Source: Terramyces sp. JEL0728 (Eukaryota > Chytridiomycota > Chytridiomycetes > Rhizophydiales > Terramycetaceae). From it: a stretch of 33,543 bases of DNA. Made by a program: the position numbers and the translations under genes. The notes under the pieces were generated by a model. The model saw nothing but the letters and a program-made list of their open reading frames with translations. It was not told the DNA's origin and did no database searches. Location: NCBI GenBank assembly GCA_027603945.1, contig JADIIU010000135.1, forward strand, positions 1 through 33,543, read 5' to 3'. Below, piece by piece: positions 8,420 through 19,217 of this stretch. The first letter of the stretch is position 1. Every line of letters begins with the position of its first letter.

Positions 8420-9034
8420 TTATTCATCCTTCAAATATTTGTTTTCAATTAAATATTTTATAATAAGCTCCACTGCTCCTTCCACAGTTACCAAATCATT
8501 CCTAATGTGGATTTCAGGTTTCTCTGGCGCTTCATAAGGAGCATCGATCCCTGTGAATCCTTTAATTTCACCAGCTCTGGCTTTCTTGTAGAGTCCTTTA
8601 GGATCCCTTTGTTCGGCAACTTCTAGCGGAATATCAATAAAAACTTCAAGAAATGGAATGCCAGCTTCTTTGTGCAGCTGTCTGGCCTGATCTCTATCCT
8701 GCTTGTATGGCGAAATGAAGGAAGTGAGAGCAATTGACGTAGAGTCGGCAAACAGCTTGGCAACTTCACTTATTCTGCGAATGTTTTCTGTTCTGTCTTC
8801 AGGAGAGAATCCCAAATTCTTGTTCAGACCGAATCTGATATTGTCGCCATCCAAGCGGTAGGCATTAATCTTTTTGTTTAGCAAGTGTTGTTCCAATGCA
8901 GCAGCTACAGTTGATTTACCCGAAGCTGACAAACCAGTGAACCAGATTGTGAGACCTTTCTGCCCAGTCAATCCTTCCCTTTCTTGGCGAGTGAATGCAC
9001 CTTGGTGCCATGTAATATTGGTTGATAAGGTCAT
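8420..9034 (-). CDS. MET14: Adenylylsulfate (APS) kinase
   Basis: This is a 204-aa intronless gene. It phosphorylates adenosine 5'-phosphosulfate with ATP to PAPS, the second step of sulfate assimilation and the source of activated sulfate. Motifs: [14 protein letters not shown] (P-loop, residues 28-41), [17 protein letters not shown] (substrate-binding DGDN and R), [55 protein letters not shown] and [15 protein letters not shown]. Length and motif order match stand-alone fungal Met14. The catalytic and binding residues all appear intact. Convergent with the gene ending at 8413, so the two transcripts must overlap at their 3' ends. Confidence 0.95.
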   Translation of the reverse strand: MTLSTNITWHQGAFTRQEREGLTGQKGLTIWFTGLSASGKSTVAAALEQHLLNKKINAYRLDGDNIRFGLNKNLGFSPEDRTENIRRISEVAKLFADSTSIALTSFISPYKQDRDQARQLHKEAGIPFLEVFIDIPLEVAEQRDPKGLYKKARAGEIKGFTGIDAPYEAPEKPEIHIRNDLVTVEGAVELIIKYLIENKYLKDE

Positions 9035-9219
9035 TATATTGCAAAGATTTTTTTGAAGGCGATCAATCTCCTTTTATTCTTTAGGTATGGTGCAATTTTG
9101 AGACGATATTTGCAATCAAAAAATCTCAATGGACTTAAAGTCGGTATCACGTATCGAACATTGACAGCATTTCAACATCAGAGCCATGCAAATTGGAACA
9201 TTGATATTCGAATATTATA

Positions 9220-9822
9220 TTATGCAAATATTTTGGATATTTTAATTCGCTCATTGATGCTGGTTTGATTCTTGAAATCAATGGAATCGCACAATTCCCA
9301 TTTTGACTGAACTGCACCAAGCCCGTCAATATCTATCTTCTCCACCAGATCAAGTTTATCCGCCAAATCCATCTTGTACCCAATAGCTTGTTTTTCCAGC
9401 CATTCATACACCTGTAGGAAGGGTATATCAGTAGGCGAAATAACTTTATCGTATTTGCTCTTCTGCATTGCAATGCGTTCTAGGCCAGCCATTTGATCAA
9501 TAGTTTTCTCCATATTTAATAATGTTTCTTGTAGAGACTGGAAATGGGTCTCGATTTCCTGTGTTTGCTTCAACAACAATATATCTGCCAAATCCGGGAA
9601 GGTATCAAATATATCCAAATGCAATTGTGGTTTCTGTAAATTTTCCAAATCGATAATAATTTGATTATTGATAATTGTCGTTGGATTTCTTTTATGTAGC
9701 TCGGTAGCTTTCCGCTGTTTGACTCCGTTTGCTATCGATTGGATTTGAAGTGAGCCTAGTTGAACGTACAGTTGGTATTCATTCACTAGCTTTAAAAAGG
9801 ATTCCAAAGTTTGAGTTGACAT
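9220..9822 (-). CDS. Coiled-coil hypothetical protein
   Basis: This is 200 aa starting MSTQTLESFLKLVNEYQ, predicted largely helical. A stretch from about residue 85 to 130 (ILLLKQTQEIETHFQSLQETL and following) has heptad-like Leu/Ile spacing typical of a coiled coil. It includes an acidic C-terminal part with LVEKIDIDGLG and a single WELCDS. No family was recognised; a structural subunit of a kinetochore, dynein/dynactin or Mediator-type complex is conceivable but not shown. The ATG at 9822 is chosen because the reading frame upstream begins only with TTG. It is divergent from the ABCC transporter at 10022 across about 200 bp that probably holds both promoters. The 185 bp between this gene and APS kinase hold nothing I can name. 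Confidence 0.5.
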   Translation of the reverse strand: MSTQTLESFLKLVNEYQLYVQLGSLQIQSIANGVKQRKATELHKRNPTTIINNQIIIDLENLQKPQLHLDIFDTFPDLADILLLKQTQEIETHFQSLQETLLNMEKTIDQMAGLERIAMQKSKYDKVISPTDIPFLQVYEWLEKQAIGYKMDLADKLDLVEKIDIDGLGAVQSKWELCDSIDFKNQTSINERIKISKIFA

Positions 9823-10021
9823 TAAAAAATTTAAAACCAACTGGACACTTTATGGCAAATGCACAGTACCAAGGAGCTCCAGACCATCGAGTCTGATTTA
9901 GCCAAGAGTTGTCGAGCCATTATATCAACATCTCTATTTTCGGATAAATTACAACTACTACCGAATACCCGCCGACACTATTTAATTCAAGGGGATTGCG
10001 AGGATTTCTCACATTTTTTCA

Positions 10022-13000
10022 ATGGACCAGGAGAAGGTTCAGGAATCAACTGAGCAACTGGTAGATAACAAGAATGTGATTTTACTCCAAGATTTAAATA
10101 AACCAGCACCAATACAAAGGTTTAGGGGGAGAGAGGAAAGCAACTTTTTTATGAAATGGTCGTTTGGCCATCTTGATAGAATGTTCAGCTGGGGATCAAA
10201 AGGAGAGCTTGTCCCTGAGAATTATCCGGATATAGAAGCGGATGAAGAGTGTGATGGACTGTCCTCCAAATTTTTACTCGAATGGAACAAGGAAGTGGAA
10301 AGAAATGGTAGTAACGCCAGTCTATACAGAGTTTTGGTAATACAAGCTAATTCAGTTTAAACTGTTTGGATACCAGTATATCGTCAATGGGATATTTTAC
10401 TTGGTTGAAATTGGATTTTTAACAGGACAGGGATATCTGATTTCATTGATTTTGGCTTGGTTTCAAAAGAACGATGCAGATCCTTCACAGGTGTACTTGT
10501 ATGCACTATTGATGGGGCTGGGTATGATTCTGAATGCGCTCAACCATCATATTGGGTTCTTTCAAACCGCTCGGACAGGAATGCAAATACGAGTCACTCT
10601 GATTGCAGTTATTTATAGAAAATGTATGAATTTATCCATTTCAAACACATCATCAACCGGATTAATTGTGAATTTGGTGTCGAATGACGTTCAAAGATTT
10701 GAAGATCTGGGTCCGTTTCTTCATTATGTTTGGGTTGCACCTGTACAGTTAATTGCAACCATGTACCTGATCTATACTCAGATCGGTTGGTCAAGTATTG
10801 CTTGTGGGCTGTCTGTGCTGGCGTTGCTTCCAATTCAAAGTGGGTTTGCAAAGGTATTTAAAGGTTTGCGGAGAATCACTGTTAAATTTCGAGATGAAAG
10901 AATCAAGACAATTTCAAACATGTTGGCTGGTATAATGGTAGTAAAGGTACTTTGCTTGCTGATTGTAGTTATATGCTTGGGAAATTCCATTTATCAAAAA
11001 GATCAATGAATTTAGAGATTCTGAAATGGCAAATATCTGGAAAGCCTCTGTTCTAAAAGGTATCAACCAAGCGGTTTCTTTTGCTTCGCCAGCCCTAATT
11101 AATATGATCACGTTTGTTACTTTTTACTTGGCTGGGGGAGATTTAACACCAGCGGCAATATTTTCGGTTATTGCGTATATTCAAGGACTCCGTATATGCG
11201 TTACGACCTACTTTCCAATGACTCTTCAATTCTCTGCTGAAGGGATGATTTCTGTCCAGAGGGTTACGGAATTTTTGCTCTTACCCGAGGTTTCCAATGC
11301 GAAATCTTCATTACATAATGAAGAGTTGGCAAATGAAGCTGACAAAGATAAAATATTCCTCAAAATGCAAGATGCTACTTTTACCTGGGGATATTCCGAA
11401 CAAGATCAGCCAGTTTTGCAAAATTTAAATTTAACATTGGAAAAGAAACAACTGATTGCAATCTGCGGACAGGTCGGTTCAGGAAAATCCTCATTCTTTA
11501 ACTCAATTCTTGGAGATTTAAAATTGACAAATGGAAAAGTATTCTTGAACTTTCAGAAAGTTGCTTATGTCTCGCAATCAGCTTGGATTCTATCTGGAAC
11601 TATCAAGGAAAACATTCTTTTTGGACAGCCGTACGACCAAACTAGATTTGATCAAGTTATTCGGGTGTGCTGTTTGGATTACGACTTTTCATTGTTTGAG
11701 AAAGGGGCAGATACAGTTCTTGGAGAAAAGGGGGTTACTCTTAGCGGTGGTCAAAGAGCAAGAGTTTCTCTAGCTAGAGCTATCTATTATGACGCAGATC
11801 TGTATTTGCTGGACGATCCGCTGTCTGCCGTTGACACTAAAGTAGGAAGACATTTGTTTGAAAAGTGTATCAAAGGAGCCTTGGCACACAAAACAGTTCT
11901 TTTAATTACACACCAGCTCCAGTTTGCTAAAAAATGCTCAAAGATTGTTGTGCTGGATAATGGTGCGATTTCTCAAGAGGGAACTTTTGATGAAATCAGC
12001 AAAAGTGATTCTAATTTTGCCAAAATATTACAGAAATACACTAGTGGTTCAGCAGACTTTGATGGAAAAGAGTTGGAAGAGTTGGAGTTAGTAGATATAA
12101 CTTCAGATATCGTCCTGGAAAAGTCGACTGATTTAGTCAAAGAAGACTCTGCAATAGGACATGTCAAGGCAAAAACCTACTTGAGGTATTTAAAGAATGG
12201 AACGAGTTTCTGGGTATTGTCTAGTTTTATTGTACTGTTGATTGGTGCTCAGGTATTTTCTGTATTTGCAGATTTCTGGCTAGCAAATTGGAGTACAAGA
12301 ACATATACTGATCAAAGAAATACCTTGTATGTGAGCGTGTTCTGTATCTTTGCGCTTTTGACAGCCCTAACTGGTGTTTGCCGTTCGATTCTATTTTATT
12401 TGATTTGCAATCGATCTAGTGTGACTTCTTTCAAGAGCATGTTGACAGCAGTGTTCAGAAGTCCAATCACATTCTTCCAAACTATTCCTCACGGTAGAAT
12501 AATGAACAGGATGGCCAAAGATATGAACAATGTGGATGAGATGCTGCCCCAAACTCTGTTTGACTGTTTTCAAACTCTGGCTCTTTGTGTTTCGGTGTTT
12601 GTAGTAGCAGCCATCGTTGTCCCATTTGTGTTGATTCTTGTGCCTGTGTTGGTTTTCTTATTTGTGGTGCTTCGAACTCTTTATGTCAAAACTTCGAGGC
12701 AAGTGAAGCGTTTAGAATCAGTCACTAGATCTCCCGTATACTCGACATTTCCTTCTACTTTGGACGGCTTATCGATCATTAGAGCATTCTCTGCGGAAGA
12801 ACGTTTCAAAAAGGAATTCTTCCAGATTCAAAATGACAATTCTCGAATTAATTTCATCTATATTGCGTGTGGGAGATGGCTGGGAATGCGTTTGGATATC
12901 TGTGCTGCCCTTTTGGTCACTGTTATTGTACTTGCCTGTATTTGGCTGCGATCTTTTATCAATGTCACCCCAGCAAAACTTGGCTTAGTTATTACATACA

Positions 13001-13986
13001 TGATTCAACTTACTGGGCTGTTTCAATGGGCAACTAGGCAATCTACCGAAGTGGAGAATTTAATGGTTTCCACTGAAAGAGTATTTGAATATACCGAATT
13101 ACCTTCAGAAGCAGCAGATGAATTGGCATTTAAAGCTCCTAGCGACTGGCCTCAGAAAGGAGAAATCAAAATCGACAATATGTCCTTGGCATACGCGAAC
13201 ATAGAAAACCCTGGATCTCCATCCCCGCCAGTTTTAAAGAGCTTGAACATACATTTTGAACCAGGAACTAAAGTTGGTGTCGTTGGAAGGACTGGTGCCG
13301 GAAAGTCATCATTTATTCAGGCACTATTTCGACTGGTTGAGCCTACACCTGACAAAAGTATTACTATTGATGATATTCACACTTCCGAACTTGGCTTGAC
13401 AGATTTAAGGTCGAAATTATCAATCATCCCGCAAGAACCTGTTTGTTTCAAAGGGACTATTCGTTTCAATTTGGATCCGTTCAATACATACTCTGATGAG
13501 CAACTCTGGAAGGCGCTTGAGGCTGTAGAACTCAAAAATACATTATCGGAAACGGCTGAAAAACTGGATAGTCTGGTAACTGAGAATGGAGGTATCTGTC
13601 AACTAACAATAGCAAACTGGTCTGTTGGAGAACGACAATTGATTTGCTTTGCAAGGGCAATACTCAAAAACTCTAGATTAATCGTCATGGATGAAGCTAC
13701 CTCTTCTGTTGACATACATACCGACCAACTTATACAAAAAGCCATCAGAGCAGAAGGCGGGCTATTTGCTAGCTCCACCGTGCTGACCATTGCCCATAGA
13801 CTGAATACTGTAATTGACTATGATAAAATTATGGTGCTGGAAGCGGGTGCGATTGTGGAATTCGGATCTCCTGCTGAATTGCTTAATAAGTCGGCAGATG
13901 AGCCAGACGCCTGGTTCGCAAGAATGGTTCGAGAAATGGGCAAAGACAGCGAAGAAGCTCTAAAGAAAATTGCAAATAAAAAGTAG
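10022..13986 (+). CDS. ABCC/MRP-family ABC transporter (short, MRP4-like layout)
   Basis: This is 1307 aa in three exons with introns 10337-10355 (19 nt) and 10947-10968 (22 nt). Splicing restores the MRP block KLYAWEIPFIKKI. Layout is TMD1-NBD1-TMD2-NBD2 without a TMD0. NBD1 (Walker A CGQVGSGKSS near 468; signature LSGGQ near 558) has LYLLDDPLSAVD, with Asp in place of the catalytic Glu, the usual degenerate ABCC site. NBD2 (VGRTGAGKSS near 1074) keeps LIVMDEATSSVD, but its signature reads WSVGERQ instead of LSxGQ, a mild oddity. ABCC pumps export conjugated organic anions and drugs, or fill vacuoles. The ATG at 10022 gives a cytosolic N-terminus with the PLLxxxNP-like region expected before TMD1. 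Confidence 0.93.
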
Positions 13987-14094
13987 TAAACTCTTGTAAT
14001 CATTCATGCGGAGATTCAAAGTAATTAAAGGCGACCATAGCTTTCCTAATGGGTAAACATACACGACACCTGACCTAAATTAAATTTTTCTGCA

Positions 14095-14949
14095 ATGTTC
14101 AAATCCATCAGATTCTTCTCCACTACCAGAGCAGGTACAATCTGCAATTAATGTAGCTCTATACGAAAACATCACCTCTGCAAAGAACGGCAAGGTAGGT
14201 GTTGTTACTTTGAACCGTCCAAAGGCACTCAATGCGCTCAACACCCCATTGATGCTGGAATTGAACGATGCATTAAAGGCATTCGACAAGGATGACACTG
14301 TTGGAGCCATTGTTATCACCGGCAGCGAAAAGGCGTTTGCAGCAGGTGCAGATATCAAGGAAATGAAGGATCTCAACTTTGTTGATAACTACACAAAGAA
14401 CTTTTTGGGAGATTGGACCGGTGTTTCTGCTACCAAGAAGCCTGTTATTGCAGCTGTGAACGGGTTTGCTCTTGGAGGTGGATGTGAATTGGCAATGATG
14501 TGTGACTTGATCTATGCTGGAGATAAAGCTAAATTCGGCCAACCAGAAATCAAGCTTGGTATCATTGCCGGTGCTGGTGGTAATTAGTGCATAATCTAGG
14601 CACCCAAAGATTGACCCGTGCTGTTGGAAAGGCTAGATCCATGGATATGAACTTGACTGGAGTCATGATCGATGCTGAAGAAGCTAAGGCTGCTGGCTTG
14701 GTTGCGCGTATCTATCCTGCCGATAAATTGGTTGAAGAATCCATCAAGAATGCTGAAATGATTGCTTCATACTCAAGAATGTCCGTCATGATGGCTAAGG
14801 AAGCTGTTAACAAGTCCTATGAAATGACTCTGAATGAAGGGCTTAACCTTGAACGTAGATTCTTCCAATCGCTCTTTGCCACTAAAGACCAAAAGGAAGG
14901 TATGTCTGCATTTGCTGAAAAACGCGCTCCAAACTTCACCAATGAATAA
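14095..14949 (+). CDS. Mitochondrial enoyl-CoA hydratase
   Basis: This is 270 aa in three exons; introns at 14135-14156 (22 nt) and 14580-14599 (20 nt). The first exon encodes only [13 protein letters not shown], a basic, Ser/Thr-rich mitochondrial presequence with a typical cleavage region. The body is a crotonase: [28 protein letters not shown] (oxyanion hole), [16 protein letters not shown] (first catalytic Glu), [24 protein letters not shown] (second catalytic Glu; intron 2 falls inside GAGGTQR). Both catalytic glutamates are present, so short-chain enoyl-CoA hydration in fatty acid or branched-chain amino acid oxidation is expected. The usual Pro of GIIPGAGG is Ala here. It ends [12 protein letters not shown], as in mitochondrial ECHS1. 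Its stop is 7 bp from the stop of the convergent small basic gene. Confidence 0.95.
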
Positions 14950-14956
14950 ATCATAA

Positions 14957-15324
14957 TTATTTCAATTTAAAAGGAGCTTTAATATATTTATAATCCGAAT
15001 ATTCCTGAAATGAAATCGCCAATACTTCCAAATAGGGATTTCTCTTTAATTTCTGGATCAACAAATGAAACCTGTCATTAATAACAAAATACTTTCTTTT
15101 GTACCAAAGATTTCCCTCTTTTTCTTGGCAGTTCTCCCGCAGGAGAGAGTTCTTTGGATTCACCTTTAATTCTTTTGCTGACGCGTGTAGGTGTCTTTGG
15201 CGATTTAGTTGGGGAACCTGCATCGGTTGTTGCTCTTGGACGTCTTCCTCTCTTTGCTGGGGGCTTTTTGGCGACAGTCTACAATCAAGTCATTCATTAC
15301 ATCCTTTGTTGCTCTCTTGACCAT
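14957..15324 (-). CDS. Small basic protein with AT-hook-like N-terminus
   Basis: This is 108 aa in three exons; introns 15279-15300 (22 nt) and 15164-15182 (19 nt, GTCAGCAAAAGAATTAAAG). The N-terminal half is Lys/Arg/Pro rich (TVAKKPPAKRGRRPRATT, then SPTKSPKTPTR), with KRGRRPR resembling an AT-hook that binds the minor groove of AT-rich DNA. The C-terminal half is different and structured-looking: NLWYKRKYFVINDRFHLLIQ, then KLKRNPYLEV and FQEYSDYKYIKAPFKLK. I do not know the family, but the block WYxRxYFxxxDRFHLL seems specific enough to search. The second intron is inferred from frame continuity (frames change by 19 nt) and not from homology. A nuclear, chromatin-associated role is possible. 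Confidence 0.55.
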
Positions 15325-15383
15325 ATTGTCTACTCAAGAGAAAAGTAAAAGATTTACGTCACGCTCGAATCAAGGACCAGTCT

Positions 15384-16454
15384 TTATTTCTTTTTCTTGC
15401 CTCCCTTCTTTTTCCCTCCCTTTGCGGACAGTAGAGAGTTCAATCTTTGAACTTCAACAAAAGTAGAGTTTTTTACCCGTTCTGGTACAACGATTTCAAG
15501 CCCAGGATAGCCGCTGGTCGACATTAGTTGCAATCTAGTCTGCAATGCCTCCAATATACTTTGGTATCCACTTTGTACTATGAAATTTCCAGATAAATTC
15601 AGTTTGGCCAAAGATTTACTTGCTGCGGCAGTATTGCAGAGTTGAGCGAAATACAAAGATCCTCCAGTGACCCTATCTTCAATTTCGTTGAATGAAATGT
15701 TTAGCGTCTTCAAGCCAGACTTTTCAAGCGCATTCACTAACGGTCCCAGCCCTTCGTCACGTAGCATGTTGGATCCAATATCAAGGTTACTATAATTAGC
15801 GTTTGGGTACCATATTACATTATTATTAATCAAGAAATTTGCTATGGATGCTGAGGATTTTGATGTGAGCTTACAGTACCTCATGGATAGGTTCTGGATT
15901 TTGCAGGTTGGGTTTCCTGCCAATGTAGTAAATATCCCAGATGCGGAATCCCCAATGTTTGTATAATCAAAAGTCACCGTTGTAAGATTGGTGAAGCTGA
16001 TTGCCAACTTCCGCAGGAGTGTCAACTCTGACGGATCAAAAGTGGAGTGTATCATTTCAAAGACAAGTAAATTTGATCTTCCTTTCAGTAGTTCATTCAT
16101 TCATTAGCATATGCTTTACTAATTTGAGCAATGCACTGGGCTGCAATGCCGAATTCCAAATTCTTACTGACTTCAATTCATGGATTCTAAGCGCGATTTC
16201 CAAGGCTACGAGATCATTTGGAGTTAAAATGGGGGTGTTTAAGATTACCTGTTGTCAAATATACTAACCTGATTAAACTCTGTGCCTCCACTAATGCATT
16301 CCTCAATCCTCTTTATTACAGATTGGATTGGCGATGTAGCGTATCTTTGGCACAAATACAGGTATTTGAATTTTATATCTTTGGATAATTGAGTTTTTTG
16401 TTGAAGTAGTATTGCAGCTTCGTCGTCGTCTTTCTTTTTGGACTTTGGCGGCAT
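15384..16454 (-). CDS. Leucine-rich repeat protein with one abnormal exon junction
   Basis: This is about 335 aa. The N-terminal piece (MPPKSKKKDDDEAAILLQQK) is charged; RNase-inhibitor-like LRRs of about 28 residues follow (LKSVRIWN, LLVFEMIHSTF, LTTVTFDYTNIGDSASG, QNLSMRYCKLT, LDIGSNMLRDEG, LKTLNISFNEIED, LAKLNLSGNFI). The C-terminal end is basic (GGKKKGGKKKK). Introns: 16249-16268 (20 nt) and 15790-15810 (21 nt, in frame, restores NNVICNLDIGSN). Between exon 2 (16109-16248 region) and the exon starting near 16097 the frames do not join with any GT...AG intron. A 22-nt GT...TG segment (16098-16119) or a TTCA-repeat insertion (16092-16103) would explain it. It is probably a scaffold protein; partner unknown. 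Confidence 0.65.
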
Positions 16455-16513
16455 TTGACGTGTAAAGAAAAAGTTGCTAGGGAACGCTAATTAGCATTTC
16501 GATTAGGCATTTA

Positions 16514-18912
16514 TTAGCAGCGTTCAAAAATTTTATACAGGTCGGTTAAATTAGCTAGATGGACAAGATTTTTCTGCTCAGTCCAATGGTTCTGCCCAAT
16601 TACATTACGAAGCGCAGGGGAGAGTAGATGTTCAACAGATTCCACATCATTGTCCACCTGATATAGCCAGGCAAGTAAATTGGCTAGACCTCTAAAGCAG
16701 CCAAGTTCTGTCTCAAAGTCTACCTGGACCAACCTTTGAATAAACTCTGGAAGCTTGTGTAGATCAGGGATATATCCGGTGATTAATACAGGTATGGCCA
16801 GCAACATTCCAGATTCGCTGATTACAATTGAGAAATATTCGTGTAGCATTTCCGCTTTTTCAATCAACAAGTTGGCAGCTTGCAAATTTTCTTCTGTAGT
16901 TCCAGTCAAATGATCTGATATCGAAACTCCTGAACTGAATTTTATCCTTCCGAAATTCGAAAAACCATAAATCACCACTTGATAGAAAAAGTCAAAACTA
17001 ACTAAGAGCCGCATTACCTGACTGCCTTGTAATTTACCATTAATAAATTAGTCTGATACTGAATCAGCGCCAATTGGCTGTTCACGTATCCAACAAACTG
17101 GTGATCTTGAAACACTTCGGTATAGTGCTCATTATGCTGGGATAAGACTTCATCCTTCAAAGTTTGGATGCTTGCCAAATGAACTTCTATCCATTCTTTC
17201 GTCGATGCAGAGTTACTAATATCAGCATCTTTTGTTTGCGTGGAAGTCAATATTTCCAAACCAGAATCAGTTTTGCCAGTCAGGTTAGTTTGAGTATTGG
17301 CTGGTATTGTAGTCTGCGCAAGATCAAGAACTACGTCAGATTCACCACTGAATAATGTAAGTGGTTGCTTTTCTTTCGGGCCAGGTAAAGCTTTATTTGG
17401 AGATTCGCGGATTGTTGGAACATCAATGTCCATATTTCGGATATTTTCATTGTCCATATTTCGGATATTTTCAATGTCTATTACAGTTTGAGGAGTTTGC
17501 AAATTTGGAGCAATTGATGTTTTTTGAGACTGTTCAAGGTCAATTAGCTCTGATATATCCAGCTCTTCACTAGGATGGGTTTCAACAAAAGTTTTATCAG
17601 GATCTACTTCCGTTTCAGGTGTATTTTTATCTAGTCTAGTCTTCTTTAACAATGGCTCCCCACTGAATTGTAGAAAAGAATCGAGCGTCCTAGTTTTTGA
17701 ATCGGTCCTAACTAGTTTATATGCTGGTGTCTTTTGAGTATCTGATATTTTCGTCGGTTTTTCTTGTGAAAAGGTTGTTAATCGAAATTCTTCGTCGATA
17801 CTCTTTTGGACATAAAATGTCCGAGAAGTGTCGTTACTCTCCAAATTTGAATCCAATTCTTGTAATATCAATTCAATTATTGTATCCTCATGTAGGAATC
17901 GCACTTCCTTCTTTGTCGGGTGCACATTGACATCAAGGTTTTCCGATTTAATAACCAACGAGATGTAAGCAAACCAATTTCCACCTTTTGGGAGATACTT
18001 TGCATATACCGAATCAAGCCCTTTTTTCATTGACTGGCTTTCTACCAGTCGATCTGCATTAAAAACAAATACTATTAATGAATAGAACCAATTCCTTTTT
18101 CTTGCAATTGTAGTTTGCGTTGGAGATATATCCGTTCAATTTAAAGTCGTATTCGTCGGACATTGACGAGAATTCCTTCAACTCTTTTCCCAAAGCTGAT
18201 CCGTATATTGATTTGATATTGTCCAACTTTGACGCAGACATATTTGTTTGCAAATCACTGGCACTTGCACCTTGTTTTTTAACAGAAATGGCAACTTTGG
18301 CGTTATGTATTGCATATTTAGAGGCTACTTCCACAATCTTGTTGTATTCTTCTGTCGTGTTCTTGAATGCCTTTTTTCTAGTTGGGATATTGTAAAATAA
18401 GTCTTCAACTGTGATTTGAGTCCCTACATTCCCTGCACATGGTTTTGGTTCTGCTGTTCCTTTCTTTGCTACCAATTTCCCGTCGGAATAAAATGCTCTC
18501 CATGCACATTGGGAATTAGCAGTTCGTGAAGTTAGAGTTAAATGTGCAACATGTGTAATTGATGCTAATGCTTCTCCTCGGAACCCAAAAGTAGCAATAC
18601 TGCTTAAATCTGGGTTTAGTCATAAACTACCTTCAATCTGGGTCAATTTCGAAGTTGTAAATCGTTCGCAAACAATTTCCAAGTCCTCCTTTAGTATTCC
18701 AGTCCCATTATCAGTTATCTGTAATAATTTTAATCCTCCATCTTTAATCAAGATTTGAATTTGGGTCGACTTTGCATCCAACGAATTTTCCAGCATTTCT
18801 TTAATCGCATTGAACGGACGATGAATAATCTAGATTAGTCAGGTTCTACTTCTCCTGCTGCAATTCGGTTGATTGTAACCTTGTCCAGCTTCTTAATTCT
18901 GTTCACAGTCAT
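16514..18912 (-). CDS. MLH1: DNA mismatch repair protein MLH1
   Basis: This is 772 aa in five exons; introns 18830-18849 (20), 18610-18630 (21), 18054-18072 (19) and 16999-17018 (20 nt). GHKL ATPase motifs: [49 protein letters not shown]. The transducer domain carries LFINNRLVES (restored by intron 3) and [14 protein letters not shown]. The C-terminus ends in FERC, the invariant MLH1 ending that completes the endonuclease site of its PMS1/PMS2 partner. A long acidic linker separates the domains and contains an 8-residue duplication. It works in nuclear mismatch repair and meiotic crossover. It starts at the ATG at 18912 ([15 protein letters not shown]). All conserved residues checked are intact. 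Confidence 0.96.
17427..17474. repeat. 24-bp tandem duplication inside the MLH1 linker
   Basis: Two nearly identical 24-nt units (17427-17450 and 17451-17474; they differ only at their last base) encode the repeated peptide ENIRNMD in the disordered linker of MLH1. They keep the frame and lie outside the ATPase and endonuclease domains, so this is most simply recent slippage tolerated in a flexible region. Confidence 0.85.
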
Positions 18913-19217
18913 CCGGAGATTAAACTTGAAAAATGTCCAGAGTGTTGGAAAAGGACAATTCACAGGTTCATAACTTATGTAACCAAGACATTCCTACTCA
19001 TTTACTATTTAGATTAACGCAGTCCTATTTCACAGGCAGGCTCTTTAAATTCATGGGATAGCGCCAAGGTAGCCAAGACTAATATTAGCATCGAGGATTT
19101 GCTGCCTTCTAATAAACAATTCCTTTTTATCTAAAGGCTTGCTGTACGACTTTGCCAAAAGTTTCGCCGCCACAGAGGACCCAAATTGACCCAAACAAAA
19201 ACTTTACGAAAAACCTC
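18913..19217. other. Divergent intergenic stretch between MLH1 and DGAT2, possible small exon remnants
   Basis: The stretch must hold the MLH1 and first DGAT2 promoters. On the + strand an ATG at 18933 opens a 42-codon frame (MSRVLEKDNSQ...). Further on, at about 19055-19074, a 20-nt segment (GTAGCCAAGACTAATATTAG) matches the local intron type perfectly and is followed by coding-looking text. I could not join these pieces into a protein with introns of the local size, so no gene is called. The DGAT2 frame also extends upstream to a TTG codon at 19152, but the ATG at 19218 matches its paralogue. Confidence 0.3.

Noticed and set aside
9859..10053. Plus-strand 64-aa protein just before the ABC transporter
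   Set aside because: It overlaps the transporter start in another frame and has no recognisable feature; the interval is better read as a divergent promoter.
10947..10968. Truncated ABC transporter with a missing segment between exons
   Set aside because: A 22-nt intron explains the break and restores KLYAWEIPF exactly.
13610..13640. NBD2 signature WSVGERQ as evidence for an inactive transporter
   Set aside because: The rest of the signature, Walker A and B and H-loop are intact, and the first residue of the signature varies in the family.
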